This document shows, piece by piece, positions 36,992 through 49,191 of a DNA stretch of 64,000 nucleotides (its first letter is position 1; each line of letters opens with the position of its first letter). Source of the DNA: Leuctra nigra. Taxonomy: Eukaryota; Arthropoda; Insecta; Plecoptera; Leuctridae. Below the pieces are notes generated by a model. That model was not told where the DNA came from and searched no databases. It saw only the letters and a list, made by a program, of their open reading frames with translations. The stretch is from NCBI GenBank assembly GCA_934045905.1, contig OW203764.1, forward strand, positions 21,319,685-21,383,684, in the 5' to 3' direction. The translations under genes were made by a program, and so were the position numbers.

Positions 36992-38564
36992 TACAGAGGG
37001 GTGTTTTTAAGACTGTTTTTTTCACTGGCTTTTATCAGAATATAACGAGGCGGCTGTACATAATATACTACCTACATAACTAGGGTGTCCATATTACTAT
37101 ACATTTCAAACAATACACAAAAGATCAATGGGTGGTCTGTGGAAAAAGTTCCTTGGAAAAACGTTGGTTTTCTGACTTGATTCTAAACCAATTCTACGTG
37201 TTCTACTCAACTATTCTCTTGGCTGTTTTGATCCACAAAAATCAACATTTGTCATTAGAAATTAGTTCTTTAGGTTCTCTTGGATTAACTAAATCATCAC
37301 AAAAAATACTAGTAAGATTCAATAAGCTATGTAGGTATATATTATCCACACAAAGCAAAATCACTCTTTGAACTTCCAGATATTCATTCAATGTGCATGA
37401 AAGCTAAATGAATGAATGATGTGTTCAATGGGTTACAAAAATGAAAAACTGGACAAAATAGCTTCCCACTTGAAGGTTGAGGGGGGGGGGGGGGGGGTTG
37501 GCCACTAGACACACTATACCTAATCAATCATGGCTTTTCATAGGCGTCTCAAGTCTTGTCATCTCTTGATATGTGCAAGATTATCATTGATGGAATATGT
37601 ACTTCATAACTACGAATCAAGTTCACTATCTACTAGTGAAATGTCTTGATATTTGAATATCTAAGAGCAAGCTGTCAATAACTGTCAAAGCACTTGACAC
37701 TCTTAATGAATATGGATGGACTGAGTTTGGTTTTCCATAGTTTACTGTGTAAAGTGCATTGAAAATGAAATCCATTTAAAGCTTCTTATCAAATCTAGTC
37801 CTTGTGATCGAGATCCGACTAAGTAGGATTTAAGATTAAGTGACACAAATTGAGAAATAGAAGATCCACAATTTGATTTTTACAAAATAAAATGTCAGAA
37901 ATATGTTATTCAGTGCCTCAATTTTGCACACAATGTCACTGTCACTTCCTGACTGTACCTACATTCATAATCAGAAAGATCGTCTTACCGTGTCACTTTA
38001 TTTAATGTAGTGCAGTGCAGCTAAATGATGTGCCGGTTGTGCAATCCAGCACGTGAACTTTGTAAGCAGACACCACACGGCATAGGAAGTCATCACACCT
38101 ATCATATCTCAACCCGACGATCGCATGCCTTCCTGCATTGTTTCAATTATCTGGACAGCTCATTATCATATTCTATTAATGCTGATAGGCAGTGACCTCC
38201 AATAAAATATACTGCTCTTTTCAAGCGTCGCCATATTCCCCAAAGAAATGTGTACTTACCTAAATGTAGCTCGATACCTAGCAAAAGTAAGGTAAACGCC
38301 ATGTCGTACAGAGTGATAAAAGAGTTTCACCTTTTCCTTGGCTTCAGATGGCCTGATATTCACGTTGAATCCATGATGAGTGTTAAAAAATGTCGCAAAT
38401 ATTATTGTCATGACATATCAATGGACGTCGGAAGGGGGATGGGAAGATAGTAAATGATCGCACCCCTGGACTTTAAAAATAAATTGAGCAGAATGCATAT
38501 TTTAACAAAACTCCTTTATACAATTTCACGTGTCCAGCTGAAGATATTACATAAACGAAAATTC

Positions 38565-38814
38565 GTATCTCAGAGGTACAAGTCCGAATGTCCATTTTAA
38601 TGGACCCAAAAAAAGAGGGGAGCCCAAAAACCGGAAATTTTGCCTACATCCAATCTTATTTGTAAAAGTAACATGAGTCATTTTCAATACATCTGCTTCA
38701 ATATTACTGTATTTAAGTCAAACTGCAATCGATTAGGTTAGGTACCTAGACATGATTTCTATGTGCAACGCAAAATCGAGAAAATGGACTTTGGGCCTTC
38801 TACCTCTGAGATGC
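38565..38814. mobile_element. CTCAGAGGTA family element, copy 2
   Basis: ATCTCAGAGGTA is inverted as TACCTCTGAGAT. It shares internal phrases (TCCATTTTAATG, GCAAAATCGAGAAA) with the copy at 5381-5634. No clear target duplication. Confidence 0.45.
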
Positions 38815-39161
38815 CGAGTTTAAACGCCGCAATTCGTTTTGGAAGGGTTAATTAAATAAGGTCTTGAGGGACATTTCCCTGTCCTTATAGGCTAATTGTT
38901 CATGGTCTCTTGAGCCATCGTCCCACGTTTTATACAATTTTCGTTTCGGCATTGTCTACAATTTGTGTGCGTCCCCCCCCCCCCCCCCCCCCTCCCCAAC
39001 CCACCATGGCGGCGCCAATGGCTGTCATATGCCTTTATCATCGAAACAGATCATAGTACAATTCAACTCTTTTATCTTGCTTTCCACCAATTTACTTAAA
39101 CCATTAAACCGATTTGCACGATGTGTGAATAAAAAAATAATTATTTTATTGAATGTTCATT

Positions 39162-40230
39162 CCCAGTGAACACAGGTCGTCCCAGGGACAGACTATTTTT
39201 AGGATATCCTAGCCTAAAGTAGGACATCCTACTAGGATGTCCTGGGTACCTCCCTGGGATATCCTAATAAAGGAAGAAGATACTTTTTTAGGAACATTCT
39301 TCCTAAATTAGGCAATTGCCTTTTTTAGGAAGAATTGTCCTAAAAATGGCTGCTACTGAAATCCTATTTTAGGACAATTCTTCCTAAATTAGGCAATTGC
39401 CTTTTTTAGGAAGAATTGTCCTAAAAATGGCTGCTATTGAAATATTTTTAAAAGTTTCTACAACTGTCAACAGAGTACTCTGCCCTTCGACTTCACAATA
39501 TAGATTTTTAATTTCAGCATATCTCTTTATCGTTTGTTTTTAAGTAAGTTATATTATTTCCAAAATCTGCCAAGTATTATAAGATATTATAACAAAAAGA
39601 GACATGTCCTATTGGATGATAGGAAAAATGTGTATTTCTTTTATTTTGTACTGGAACCTAAGTTGTCACCTTGGAGTCGGAGCCATATTTTTTGGATGCA
39701 AACATTGATAACTGAATTAATGAATATGAATAATGCGAATCGTGCGAATTGGTGTCTGTGCAAATAGAACCTGTCTTGTCTATTAAATTGCATCCCAATA
39801 GGGGAAAATTTCTTCCATAGGAAATACCATTCTATTATAATAATAATGAAAAATTATATATTAAATTTGTCATTTTCATCCTAATTTAGGAAAAGCATCT
39901 ACCTAAATAAGAAAATGACGTCCTAAAGTAGGACAATGTATATCTTAAATTAGGCAGTTTCATCTTAATTTAGGAAAAGTATCGACCTAAATAAGGAAAT
40001 GACGTCCTAAACTAGGACAATGGATATCCTAAATTAGGCAGTGTCGTCCTTTTTTAGGAAGGTCCGCCTAATTTAGGACGTACCTGGGATCGAAAAACTT
40101 GTGTAATTAGGACACTCTGGGGACACTCTGGGGATCATTTTAGGCCGAGTTTAGGACGGACTGGGGATGTCCTACCTAAGTAAGTAGTCTGTCCTGGGGA
40201 CGTCCCAGGTACGTCCTAGTGTTCACTGGG
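39162..40230. mobile_element. Large inverted-repeat element, CCCAGTGAACAC ends
   Basis: CCCAGTGAACAC and its exact inverse bound a 1069-bp segment. Further in, CAGGACAGACTA-like words also pair. The interior is dominated by CCTAAATTAGG/TCCTAAAGTAGGA words and an ~70-bp tandem duplication around 39290-39430. No transposase frame and no clear target duplication, so the class is open. Confidence 0.6.
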
Positions 40231-40986
40231 TTATGTGTAGGTATATAAAATCCAATCTGAAATATGTTTCTGCTGATACCATCAATTCAATTTGTCATAA
40301 TCGATTTACACCACAGATTACTAACAATATAACTTTCTGTGATTGCTTTCTGATAATTAAGTCTAGTAGGTACTACAATTAATAAATGGCGGTATTAATT
40401 TGTTCCACGCGTATAACGGGACCTAGGCCGTCTTGGACTAGAAGACAGTGTACCGTCTTGTGACATTCATGACGTCGTGTCTCTGTAACTGTGACGTCCG
40501 TGATATCACGAGCTCGGTTACCGCAGAGAGATGATAATCAATTTGTGTACCGTCAAGCTCGCGGCAGAGATTGTCATTGGAAATCCTACAAACTGGAAAG
40601 ATTTCTGATGCTAGAAGCTACAAGAAGTTGCTTGCTTCCACTGCAACAGCGATGTATTATTTTTAAATTGTCCCAACACTCAGTCCCTAAAAAGTTCGCA
40701 AGTAATAATCTTTAAACCTGATTTAAAGCCTGGTTACATATTACTATTTATAATAATTACTACAATTATTAAAATTGCACAGTAGTTGGTGGCCTTGTGT
40801 ACGGAAGAAGGGATCTCCAGTTGACAAATGCAAGGAGATGATCAAGAATGGAACATTACGCCAACATGCACGTGAAATAAATTCGCATTCCGTTATCTTT
40901 TTGAAAGTCGTTTCTCGTGCGAGTATAATATATAGGACACACTCAACGACTCCGAGTCAGGTGGGGTCTTCTTTCAGTGATAAGCG

Positions 40987-41275
40987 CAGTGGCGGCTATT
41001 ACAGTGTGCAAGGTGTGACAATTGCACACCTGATCATCCAAGAAAATTATTTAAAAGTGCTCCCTAATCCAGGAAGTAGGAAGTTAAATATTTTGTCTAA
41101 TCATTTTGCTCTCCAAAAGACGTAAAAATGCATAAATTTCAAACTAAAGATACAAAGAAATCCGAGGTTATGCGCCCCAGCCCCGCATCTGCTGGGGGCT
41201 CGCCTCTTAGAGTACTTTCTTCTACGTCCTTCTATGTAATTGAACACCTGTTGTAAAGCCAAATAGCCGCCACTG
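40987..41275. mobile_element. hAT-type MITE, duplication GATAAGCG
   Basis: The left end CAGTGGCGGCTATT and right end AATAGCCGCCACTG are exact inverses. GATAAGCG flanks both sides (40979-40986, 41276-41283). The interior includes a CAGCCCC...GGGGGCT palindrome. Confidence 0.85.
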
Positions 41276-44200
41276 GATAAGCGACTTACATGACTGAGTG
41301 AATGGCGTATAATATAACAAGGCATATTTTCATAGATAATATATTTTCATGAGTAATGAGTGACTCATGACATACGACACTTCTTGACCATTTATATACC
41401 TACATTGGCAGGGCTGTGTAGACAGTCATTCCAGTTAAAATCGAATCAAGACATTCATTGAAAAATAATTGTCTCTTTATCTATTTCTTGGTTTATGCAA
41501 ACGATCATTGTAATTACTTATTTATTACTAGATAATTATATTTAAAAAATTACAATCTTCAAAAATAAAATTATGTGCAGAAAATGGTTTTTTGTAAATT
41601 TCTGCTATGGTATTGTGTGGTAAGCAAATTTTAGGTTGATCTCGTTTAGATATAACAAAGTTTCACTTCCACTGTCACCTGGTGTCGAGAACAGAATAAA
41701 TTCACGCAATGCTCGAGTAGAATTGCTGCACAATGAATCGAGTTGACCCTGTACCCCAAGGGCTGACGACCGATAGCAAGGACCGCTAGTGATGTCATGG
41801 GTGAACAGAGATTCATCAAGTGTGTCAAACTTTGCGATGCTTTCACTCTAAAATAAAATTAAACAACCAAATCTTTTTCAATGATTTATTATTAAAAGCT
41901 TTATTACAACTCCGTCTCCCATAAATTTTTAGTATTTCAATCACCTTTTTTTCAGATTGTTTCTATCCAACCGTCAGGGAGGTAAAGCAACAACTTCTTG
42001 ATCCTTTTAATTTTGTAACCAAAATAAAATGCTTCCGGAACTGCATGTGTTACTCTTTCTATCATGTTCATGATTGTTCTTCATAGGTGTCTTTATATTA
42101 TATACGAGATTAATCCTAATTTGTTACGAAACTACTATAATTAATAAACAATTTTCTAGCATTTGATCGTAAGAATTCATCATTGTTATGATTACAAGAA
42201 ATGTACGTCCGTTGGTTTGACTGATGAAGGACAGACATTATCTAACAACGTGTTCTGTCCTTACCATTGAGACAATATGACATGTCCGTATTGGTAATTA
42301 CGTAATTTATGCACGATGTGCAGCGTAAAGAAGCTAAAATATGCCTCGATTAAATTACTGCTGATAATGAGAAGAATGCAGTACAAACAATGCGTGATAG
42401 AATACAATCCATTGTTATCGTTATTACGCAAAATAAAATACAGATTTCGTTTTTGTTGAAAATATTTTCTGTGTAAATGAATCATCGGAAAATTGGTTCC
42501 GATTAAATTGCATATTTTCTGTGGAAATTTATCGCTGGAAAATACGTACATAATACTTACACACTGACTGAGTGATAATAATTTAACAAATCACGAATTA
42601 GATATGCGTGCGTGGTATTTGAGACATTGCTTGACGTAAATCCTTGATGCGATTTACTAATCTCTGCAAGATTAATCTCTTTGATTAATCCCAACACAGA
42701 ATCAAATAGGGTTTAAACTTGTCACGAGTCACGACTCACGAGTAAGTTGTCATGCTCCAGCCTACATTTCATTGCCAGTCAGCTGCTAATCAGCTGGCTA
42801 ATTTATTTGCAGGCAGACCTACCATTATGTAAGCACTACATTTTTAATATTGGTTTAGTTGATAAAAGTTTTTTTCAGCATCTAATCAGTAATCAATACC
42901 TTCTAACGAGCTAACACGGTGATGGAACCTCCAATCTTGTAGCCATATCTTGAGTTCCAAAAAAAAAAAAATTTATTTGTTACAATTATCGAATTTTTTT
43001 ATGAAGTGGAGCCTAAAAAATGTCTCACATAAATAAAAAAAAGTGACAAGTTCTTCTGTAGTTCTTTTGTTGGTCGAAGACTATTACGTCATACATAAAA
43101 AAAAATCAGAGTGCAACTGCACGTACCTTTAAAAACAGGTTTACTTTTTCAGGTTAAAGCCCTAGTGAGTGGACTGGTTATACAAGCCTGGCAAATCAAA
43201 TCTTGTTTGTAGAATATTTCAGTGTAGGCGCGGATTTGGCGCGCAGGATTCATGCTCAGCCACTGTCTGCTCTGCTGCCCTGATCAAGTAGTGGAGCAGT
43301 CGATTTAACTTTGTAGTCGTGCGGTGTACCAAGTCCATAAGACATAACTTCAAATCAGAACTTTGCACATTTCCTAGTGTATTAATTTGTGTCATGGAAT
43401 TCTAATTTCATTTAACTTTAAAAACTTAAATAGTTGATTGAGTAGCAAAGATGATTTCAATTTTTCTCCTAATTACTTCGCCATACAAGTTGGTATTTGA
43501 TTTCTAAGGACATCAGATGAGGAAAATCCAAAGCAAATGTGTCTTGTAAAATATAATTCGTCTAACAAAGTATGTCTTGACATATATTTCAATTTTATTA
43601 ATCCATCTTCATACACCATTTCACAGTCATGCTAATGAATTTTATGTTACACAAGTAAGGTGAGCTTTTTAAAGTTCGTGACGAGTTCCAATGATGACCG
43701 CTCTACTCTGCTAATTCCTCATTGCAGCTCGCCCAAAATCTCAACAAAGTTCTTAATGGCGGTAATCGATTCAACTAATTAAGTAGCTAGCTACACTAGT
43801 ATAAGTATTATATATTCACACAGACAGGTGTAAGTTTGGGATGACAAAATTATAACAGCTCAAATTCAAGATACATTTTTACAATTAACAATCCAGCGGC
43901 TGGTCCGATTATAAATAACTCAGTTCATTTATTAGCTACCCAAAAAAATAATTATCTCCAGATATCGTGAAGGCTATTTGTTCATATTCTCAACGTGCCA
44001 ACTAACATTCCCACCCACAAGTTACAGTTTGAACACAGTGGAGTAGCGATCACTGCCCCCCGATCCCGGCAGTTGATAAACATCACAGCAGGGGGTCGCT
44101 ACGTGTACCACGTTTAACAGACAACTGTAGGCCACTAGTATTTATAATTAATTAAGGTGTTTCACAACATTAATTTATTCCTTTAGTTAGACATACGATA

Positions 44201-45597
44201 CAGAATAGTACATGGATAAATAGTGTGTGAATGGATACCATCAATAAAGTATGTACCTAAATTGTACTGAATACTGTAAATACGACGAGATCTCACAGTC
44301 AGTTTACTTGAAATTACAAATAATGATGATCTAGACTGAGGAATTACATCCTTTTATGGAGGTGATCAGACATTCCAGCACACAAATGGATAACATCTGC
44401 AGAGGATGCTGGGGTACCTATGTCGAAGGTACGGCTGGTAAGTCGCTAAAAGCCATAGTAATTAATTTAATATACAATTTCGAACACCAAACTTCGACAG
44501 TGATTTTATGAGTATAGTGAAATTATAAGTCTAAATAACTGGGTCAATAGCAGGTTTTTGGAATGTACACATTTTCATACTTTATTTGAAATCCCTCGAC
44601 CACATTCTGTTACAATCGCACAGTGAATTCATTTAGCTACTGACTATTTGCTAGCCTAAATCTCGCGAGATAACTTTAACAACTAGGATGTCTTTCATAT
44701 TGAACATGAGGCTCACAAAAGAATTATAAAACATTTCATTCATTTGGAGACCTTTCTTGCCCATGTTAATGCATAATCCCTAAGCAGTGTGTTGGATGAA
44801 AGAATGTATAAATAAAATACTAAGTATCAAAGAAGTGAAAATAGTTAATAATACACTGTACACAATTAGAATTTTCTCACTACCCTGCCTAGCAAATAAT
44901 TCATAAAATATAATTATATAAAGCTGTATATACTGCATATGAAGATGTTTCAATTGGTGATATGTTAACAAAGTACTCAAGTCAATATACACACAATTGT
45001 TTATAACAATTATATAATTTGAAGTATGCAGACGTACCTTCTTTCAGGCAACACACTAGAATTTAAAAAAGTTTCAACCACCTAATTTCATAGTCCGTTC
45101 TAGAGCTGACATACTTCAGAACATTGCTTAAATTAATAATTTTTTTGATAACTTAATAGATAATATTGTGCTAACTGTACTTTGTTCGTTACGCTCTGAA
45201 CTAGGCTATGAAATATTGCCAAATGAGGGGATTGTTCTTTTTTTGGAAGTATCTATAGTTCATCTGCGACTTCTAAGAAATTACCTAATTGATCAGGTCA
45301 CAACAATTGTATGATTGAGGATAATCTCTCATTGTCAACCGAAGGATAAATTGACTTCTGTCCACAATTATTAAGATCCTTGGAACACAAAAATTTGTTT
45401 CTACAGTGAATTACCACTTTCAGATTTGAAAGAAACAGCTTGAATTGTTTCAAGTGACCCGTGACCACTCCCCTCATGCCATTCACAATTCGGCATTTGT
45501 TAGTTTAAATGGTATTCCACTGTAACTGAATAGAGATGATACATGCATGAATGATATTGATGGGGGTATAGTTAATTTTCTGATGATGTCGAATTGC

Positions 45598-48562
45598 TTA
45601 TTTGGTGTAGAGGTAAATAGCAACGATCAAGCCATAAAGACCCAATACTTCCGCAAAAATAAGGATCAAAATCATTCCTACGAAAAGACGTGGTTGCTGC
45701 GCTGTCCCTCGCACGCCTGCATCACCGACTATACCGATGGCAAAGCCTGCTGCGAGACCAGAGAAACCCACCGCGAGACCGGCACCGAGGTGAATGAAAC
45801 CCCTGAAACGAGAAGAGAACACATTTTAATACAACACATCTCAAACAATACAATACATTTCGTTAAGCAACCGGCCCTTGCAAAGATTTCGAAGTAAGAG
45901 ATGCAGGTAGCGATGTGGGAGAAAGGGTTGGATTGAGACTTGTGGCTGGGACTGGCAGAAAAGGTAGACACTGCACAAAAAGGAAAATTTGGCCCGTTCA
46001 GCTGGATTAGAATCAGGGTGCAATGATCTAATACTTGTTGGGCAGCTTGCCACTTGTCCTATTGCAAATAGGATCCAGGGGTCATGCAAGTTTTCAAGGC
46101 CTCTCTAATAAACAAATATATTATGTTTTTCCGTAAAAATGGTGTGTATATTTCTCCGGCTGAACTTTAAGATTGAGGTGTCTCTGTTGTGACCCATGGT
46201 AATTACTGTGTTAAAAATTGAAACTTGCAATTTTGATTGACCAATTAACTAAAATCTGTCCATTCTTTACAATTCCAAATAGGTCGCTAAAATGCAACAG
46301 GTATGCAATATAAATAACGGTGCATTATCCTTGGGTGAAAATGAATATTAGTACAAACATTGAAAAATTTCATGAAAATTTTCACCAAAAAAATCATGAT
46401 TATTCCCAACACTATACCGCCCAGTCCTGGAATAGCGTAACAGGGCATTAATAATAATCAAATACTAGTAGGCATAGCCGATCCTTGGAAAAGGGACGTT
46501 AAATTTACAATAAGGGAACTCACCTTGAAGTAAGAGTTAAAAAACCTGAAGGACAAGCAAGCAATCGCTATTTTAACAAATTTGCGTGTAGATTACTGTA
46601 TAATAATACCAGAACTTGGGAATTTATCGTTATTAGTTATAATTTATTATTTTATAATTTTATTCAAAGCAGAACCTAGATAGTTCCTTAACCCAACTAA
46701 TACCTATTAAAGGTTTTATAAATGTATGAATGCAAAAGCTCAACATAGTTATCTATACAGATAAAGGGCAAAGGTCAGAGATAACGACTAGCTAGTAGCT
46801 ACCTACCTAGATTTAAGCCCCTATCAAAACTATAGGTACACGACCACAAGATAAGATTAGAAATAACTGCCTGATAGATAGGGAAAAGTAACCTAAATCT
46901 CAAATATAACGTAAAATAATAACAAAGCACTGCTTACTTATATGCTGTATAATTGGTAGGTGGCTCTATTGCACCAGCTATGAGCACTGCCACTACTAGA
47001 CCGTAGATAGCAATGATACCAGCCATGACTACGGGAATGATGGACTTCATGATGAGCTCGGGCCGCATGACGGACATCGCTGCAATACCGGTGCCGGACT
47101 TAGCCGTGCCGTATGCTGCGCCTAGTGCTGAAAACAAAATGAGGGTTTTATTATCAGGCACGTCTTCCTTCCACATAACACACCCATGGAGTTACTAACT
47201 GCTCCCATGATGTATGATATCCAGGGGATATCAAGAATATTCTCAAGAAGTTTATTGGCAAAATACAAAGTGAATTTATCATTATTATTAGGTACCTACT
47301 ATATGGTATAATTTTTGTAAGCAGAATCTTGATAGTTCTTTGACACAACTAATAGTGAATCACAAGAAAGGTTGTCATATATTTTGACCAGTCAATAATA
47401 TGCCTTTTCTAAACATGATAACTAATTTTCAAGAATTGGAGTTCAGTTGCATAAATTATGGTAGTAAAAGATAATTAAAGCACATCAAAATATCGAGTTA
47501 AAGGAGGGTTTGCAACAGATAATCAGTCAGAACAGGGATTTTCCAATGTATTCATCAAAAGTGTTGATTCCTCCAAGAATTGCTTGAAAATGTAATAAGG
47601 ATCCTAACTTATGAGTTGATGATGAAGTTCTGGGTTAGGATAAGTTACATTTGAAATACCTATGGATTGTTAAAAAACTCTACATTCTTCTAACATTAGA
47701 TATATTGTCTCCTTTGGAAGTAGGTACCTACTGAACATCTGTAGGTACTATTTAGGCAATCCCTCACAAGTTTAGCTATAGGTATTTATGGGAATTTACC
47801 CTCGTGACTTCAAAAGTATTGTACAATACCCTTGTACTCAATCCGAAAGGTGAATTGAAGACATCACTTTGTCTGATTATATTTATAAAGATCAATAAGT
47901 TCTAAAAGGTCTCGGAATCAAATGAAATATTTTTTAACAATATTATAAAGTTTCAAGCTAGTATTGTTCAAAATCTTATTGATGCTTTAGCAATGTAATT
48001 TCATATTACAGGTGGGTGTGTCTTATTCAGGTCAGGCACATGACTACCTAGGTAGGATGCAATAATTTGTGTGTAAAATTGGTGGTCAAGATAAAAGTTG
48101 GTTTCAACTGAATAATATTGAAATAACAGCTGTACTTATTAACATTTTGTTGAGTCAGGACTGTTAAAGAACTTATAAATATTACAAATTGTTAATATTT
48201 CAGAAGGAATTTCTGGTCACGAGGATTCACGCCCATCTGCCATACGGTCACAAGACCACGTTTGTGGAGAAACTGATGACATCAAGGATAAAGAACATTA
48301 TTAACACAAATGATCACAAATAGATGAAATGAAAGTGGTACACTAAACATCCGAAACAAACATAATAATGAGGAACAATACACAAATGGTGATGTGAAAA
48401 GGAGCCAATGCTGTTCATTCAATCAAGTGAGCCATAAGCCTATCCCCGTAAAACCCAATCGATAGGTTCCATGGATCTTTACTTACAACTGAATATAATA
48501 GCCGACGCGGCGCCCATAACTCCGAAAAACGGTCCATAGATGGGATTCTCTTCTCCTAGCAT
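45598..48562 (-). CDS. Vha16: V-type proton ATPase 16 kDa proteolipid subunit c
   Basis: Coding exons on the minus strand are 48562-48487, 47127-46938 and 45802-45598, joined in phase with GT-AG borders: 156 codons plus TAA, the usual length. Subunit c forms the membrane ring of the V0 sector that carries protons into endosomes, lysosomes and other acidic compartments. Four hydrophobic helices are obvious. The second half of the pair ends with [16 protein letters not shown], whose Glu (about residue 140) is the proton-carrying carboxylate. The [18 protein letters not shown] loop is also typical. The first junction encodes Ser-Ser-Leu where the fly protein has Ser-Ala-Leu, a minor difference. 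The gene is divergent from PWP2. The 3' UTR end was not identified. Confidence 0.97.
45803..46937 (-). other. Vha16 intron 2
   Basis: AT-rich, GTAAGC donor and TTTCAG acceptor. I see no mobile element or nested gene. Confidence 0.6.
47128..48486 (-). other. Vha16 intron 1
   Basis: AT-rich, GTAAGT donor and TTTTCAG acceptor. Nothing recognised inside. Unusually free of inverted-repeat elements compared with neighbouring introns. Confidence 0.6.
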
Positions 48563-48680
48563 TTTGAATTGTTTGGGGAGTATTTACAGGTTCGTTAAAG
48601 GTCGCAGAAGAACAATCTTCACACCGTCACTTTGCTTCACTAGACTGACGACTGTCAAAAATGGCTTTACAGTGGTTTCA

Positions 48681-48690
48681 GTCATGTGAC
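48681..48690. promoter_or_regulatory. MITF/TFE-type E-box GTCATGTGAC upstream of Vha16
   Basis: GTCATGTGAC lies about 120 bp upstream of the Vha16 ATG. It fits the TCAYGTGA core bound by MITF/TFEB-family factors. In flies Mitf is known to activate V-ATPase subunit genes through such sites. Function here is inferred. Confidence 0.5.
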
Positions 48691-48802
48691 AAGTAGAAAA
48701 TTTCACAGGTGCACTCGTGATGTGTGCGATATTTCTATTGGTTGAACAATCTGTAGTACTGAAGCAATAGCCAATCAAAGCGCTTGTTTCATGAAAAAGA
48801 TT

Positions 48803-48810
48803 TGACGTCA
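48803..48810. promoter_or_regulatory. CRE-type palindrome TGACGTCA
   Basis: A perfect 8-bp cAMP-response-element palindrome lies in the shared upstream region, about 240 bp from the Vha16 ATG and 380 bp from the PWP2 ATG. It could serve either gene. Confidence 0.4.
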
Positions 48811-49191
48811 TCGTTGCTAGGCTCGCAGACTAGTAGATACTCCAAAACTTGATTTATATATTAATTATTTTTAGTATTTATTTACATCATCGGTAATAAA
48901 AATTTGTCACTGTGACAATAATTTAATTTTTAATATATACATGAAATAAATTAAGAAGAATAGAAGTAATGGACAGAGAGCATATCCGATTCATTCAATA
49001 CCGACAATGATGCGAGTCTCTTCTCACGGCCGATTCTACGATATCCACGGCCAGTTCAGCGTGGTTGTGTGAAAATGAGTGATCATAGGGACCGATTGAT
49101 TCAATGGATTCGTACAATGGCGTCTGACACCACATGTGTACATTGAATTTTAATTGATTTGACAAGAAGCTCTTGGCAACATATATTCATC

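Larger units (their letters stand above)
35549..45597. other. 10-kb interval between the TRAP1 and Vha16 3' ends
   Basis: The interval includes the TRAP1 3' UTR to about 36060 and an undetermined length of Vha16 3' UTR on the right. It contains hAT-type elements (36888-36991, 40987-41275), an inverted-repeat element (38565-38814), a large inverted-repeat element (39162-40230), and C/G runs at 36948-36964, 37481-37497 and 38973-38992. I found no further gene; the short frames look random. Confidence 0.6.
48563..49191. promoter_or_regulatory. Divergent upstream region of Vha16 and PWP2
   Basis: The two start codons are 629 bp apart, so the promoters and 5' UTRs of both genes must lie here unless a remote first exon exists. 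The Vha16 side shows CCAAT-type boxes, a TCATGTGA E-box and a TGACGTCA palindrome. An open frame at 48584-48811 on the minus strand would lie in the Vha16 leader and is not called. Confidence 0.65.

Noticed and set aside
45547..45897. 116-codon plus-strand frame
   Set aside because: It is the antisense shadow of Vha16 exon 3.
48584..48811. 75-codon ATG frame upstream of Vha16
   Set aside because: It ends before the Vha16 ATG, lies in the promoter/leader and has no family signature; at most it would be an upstream ORF.
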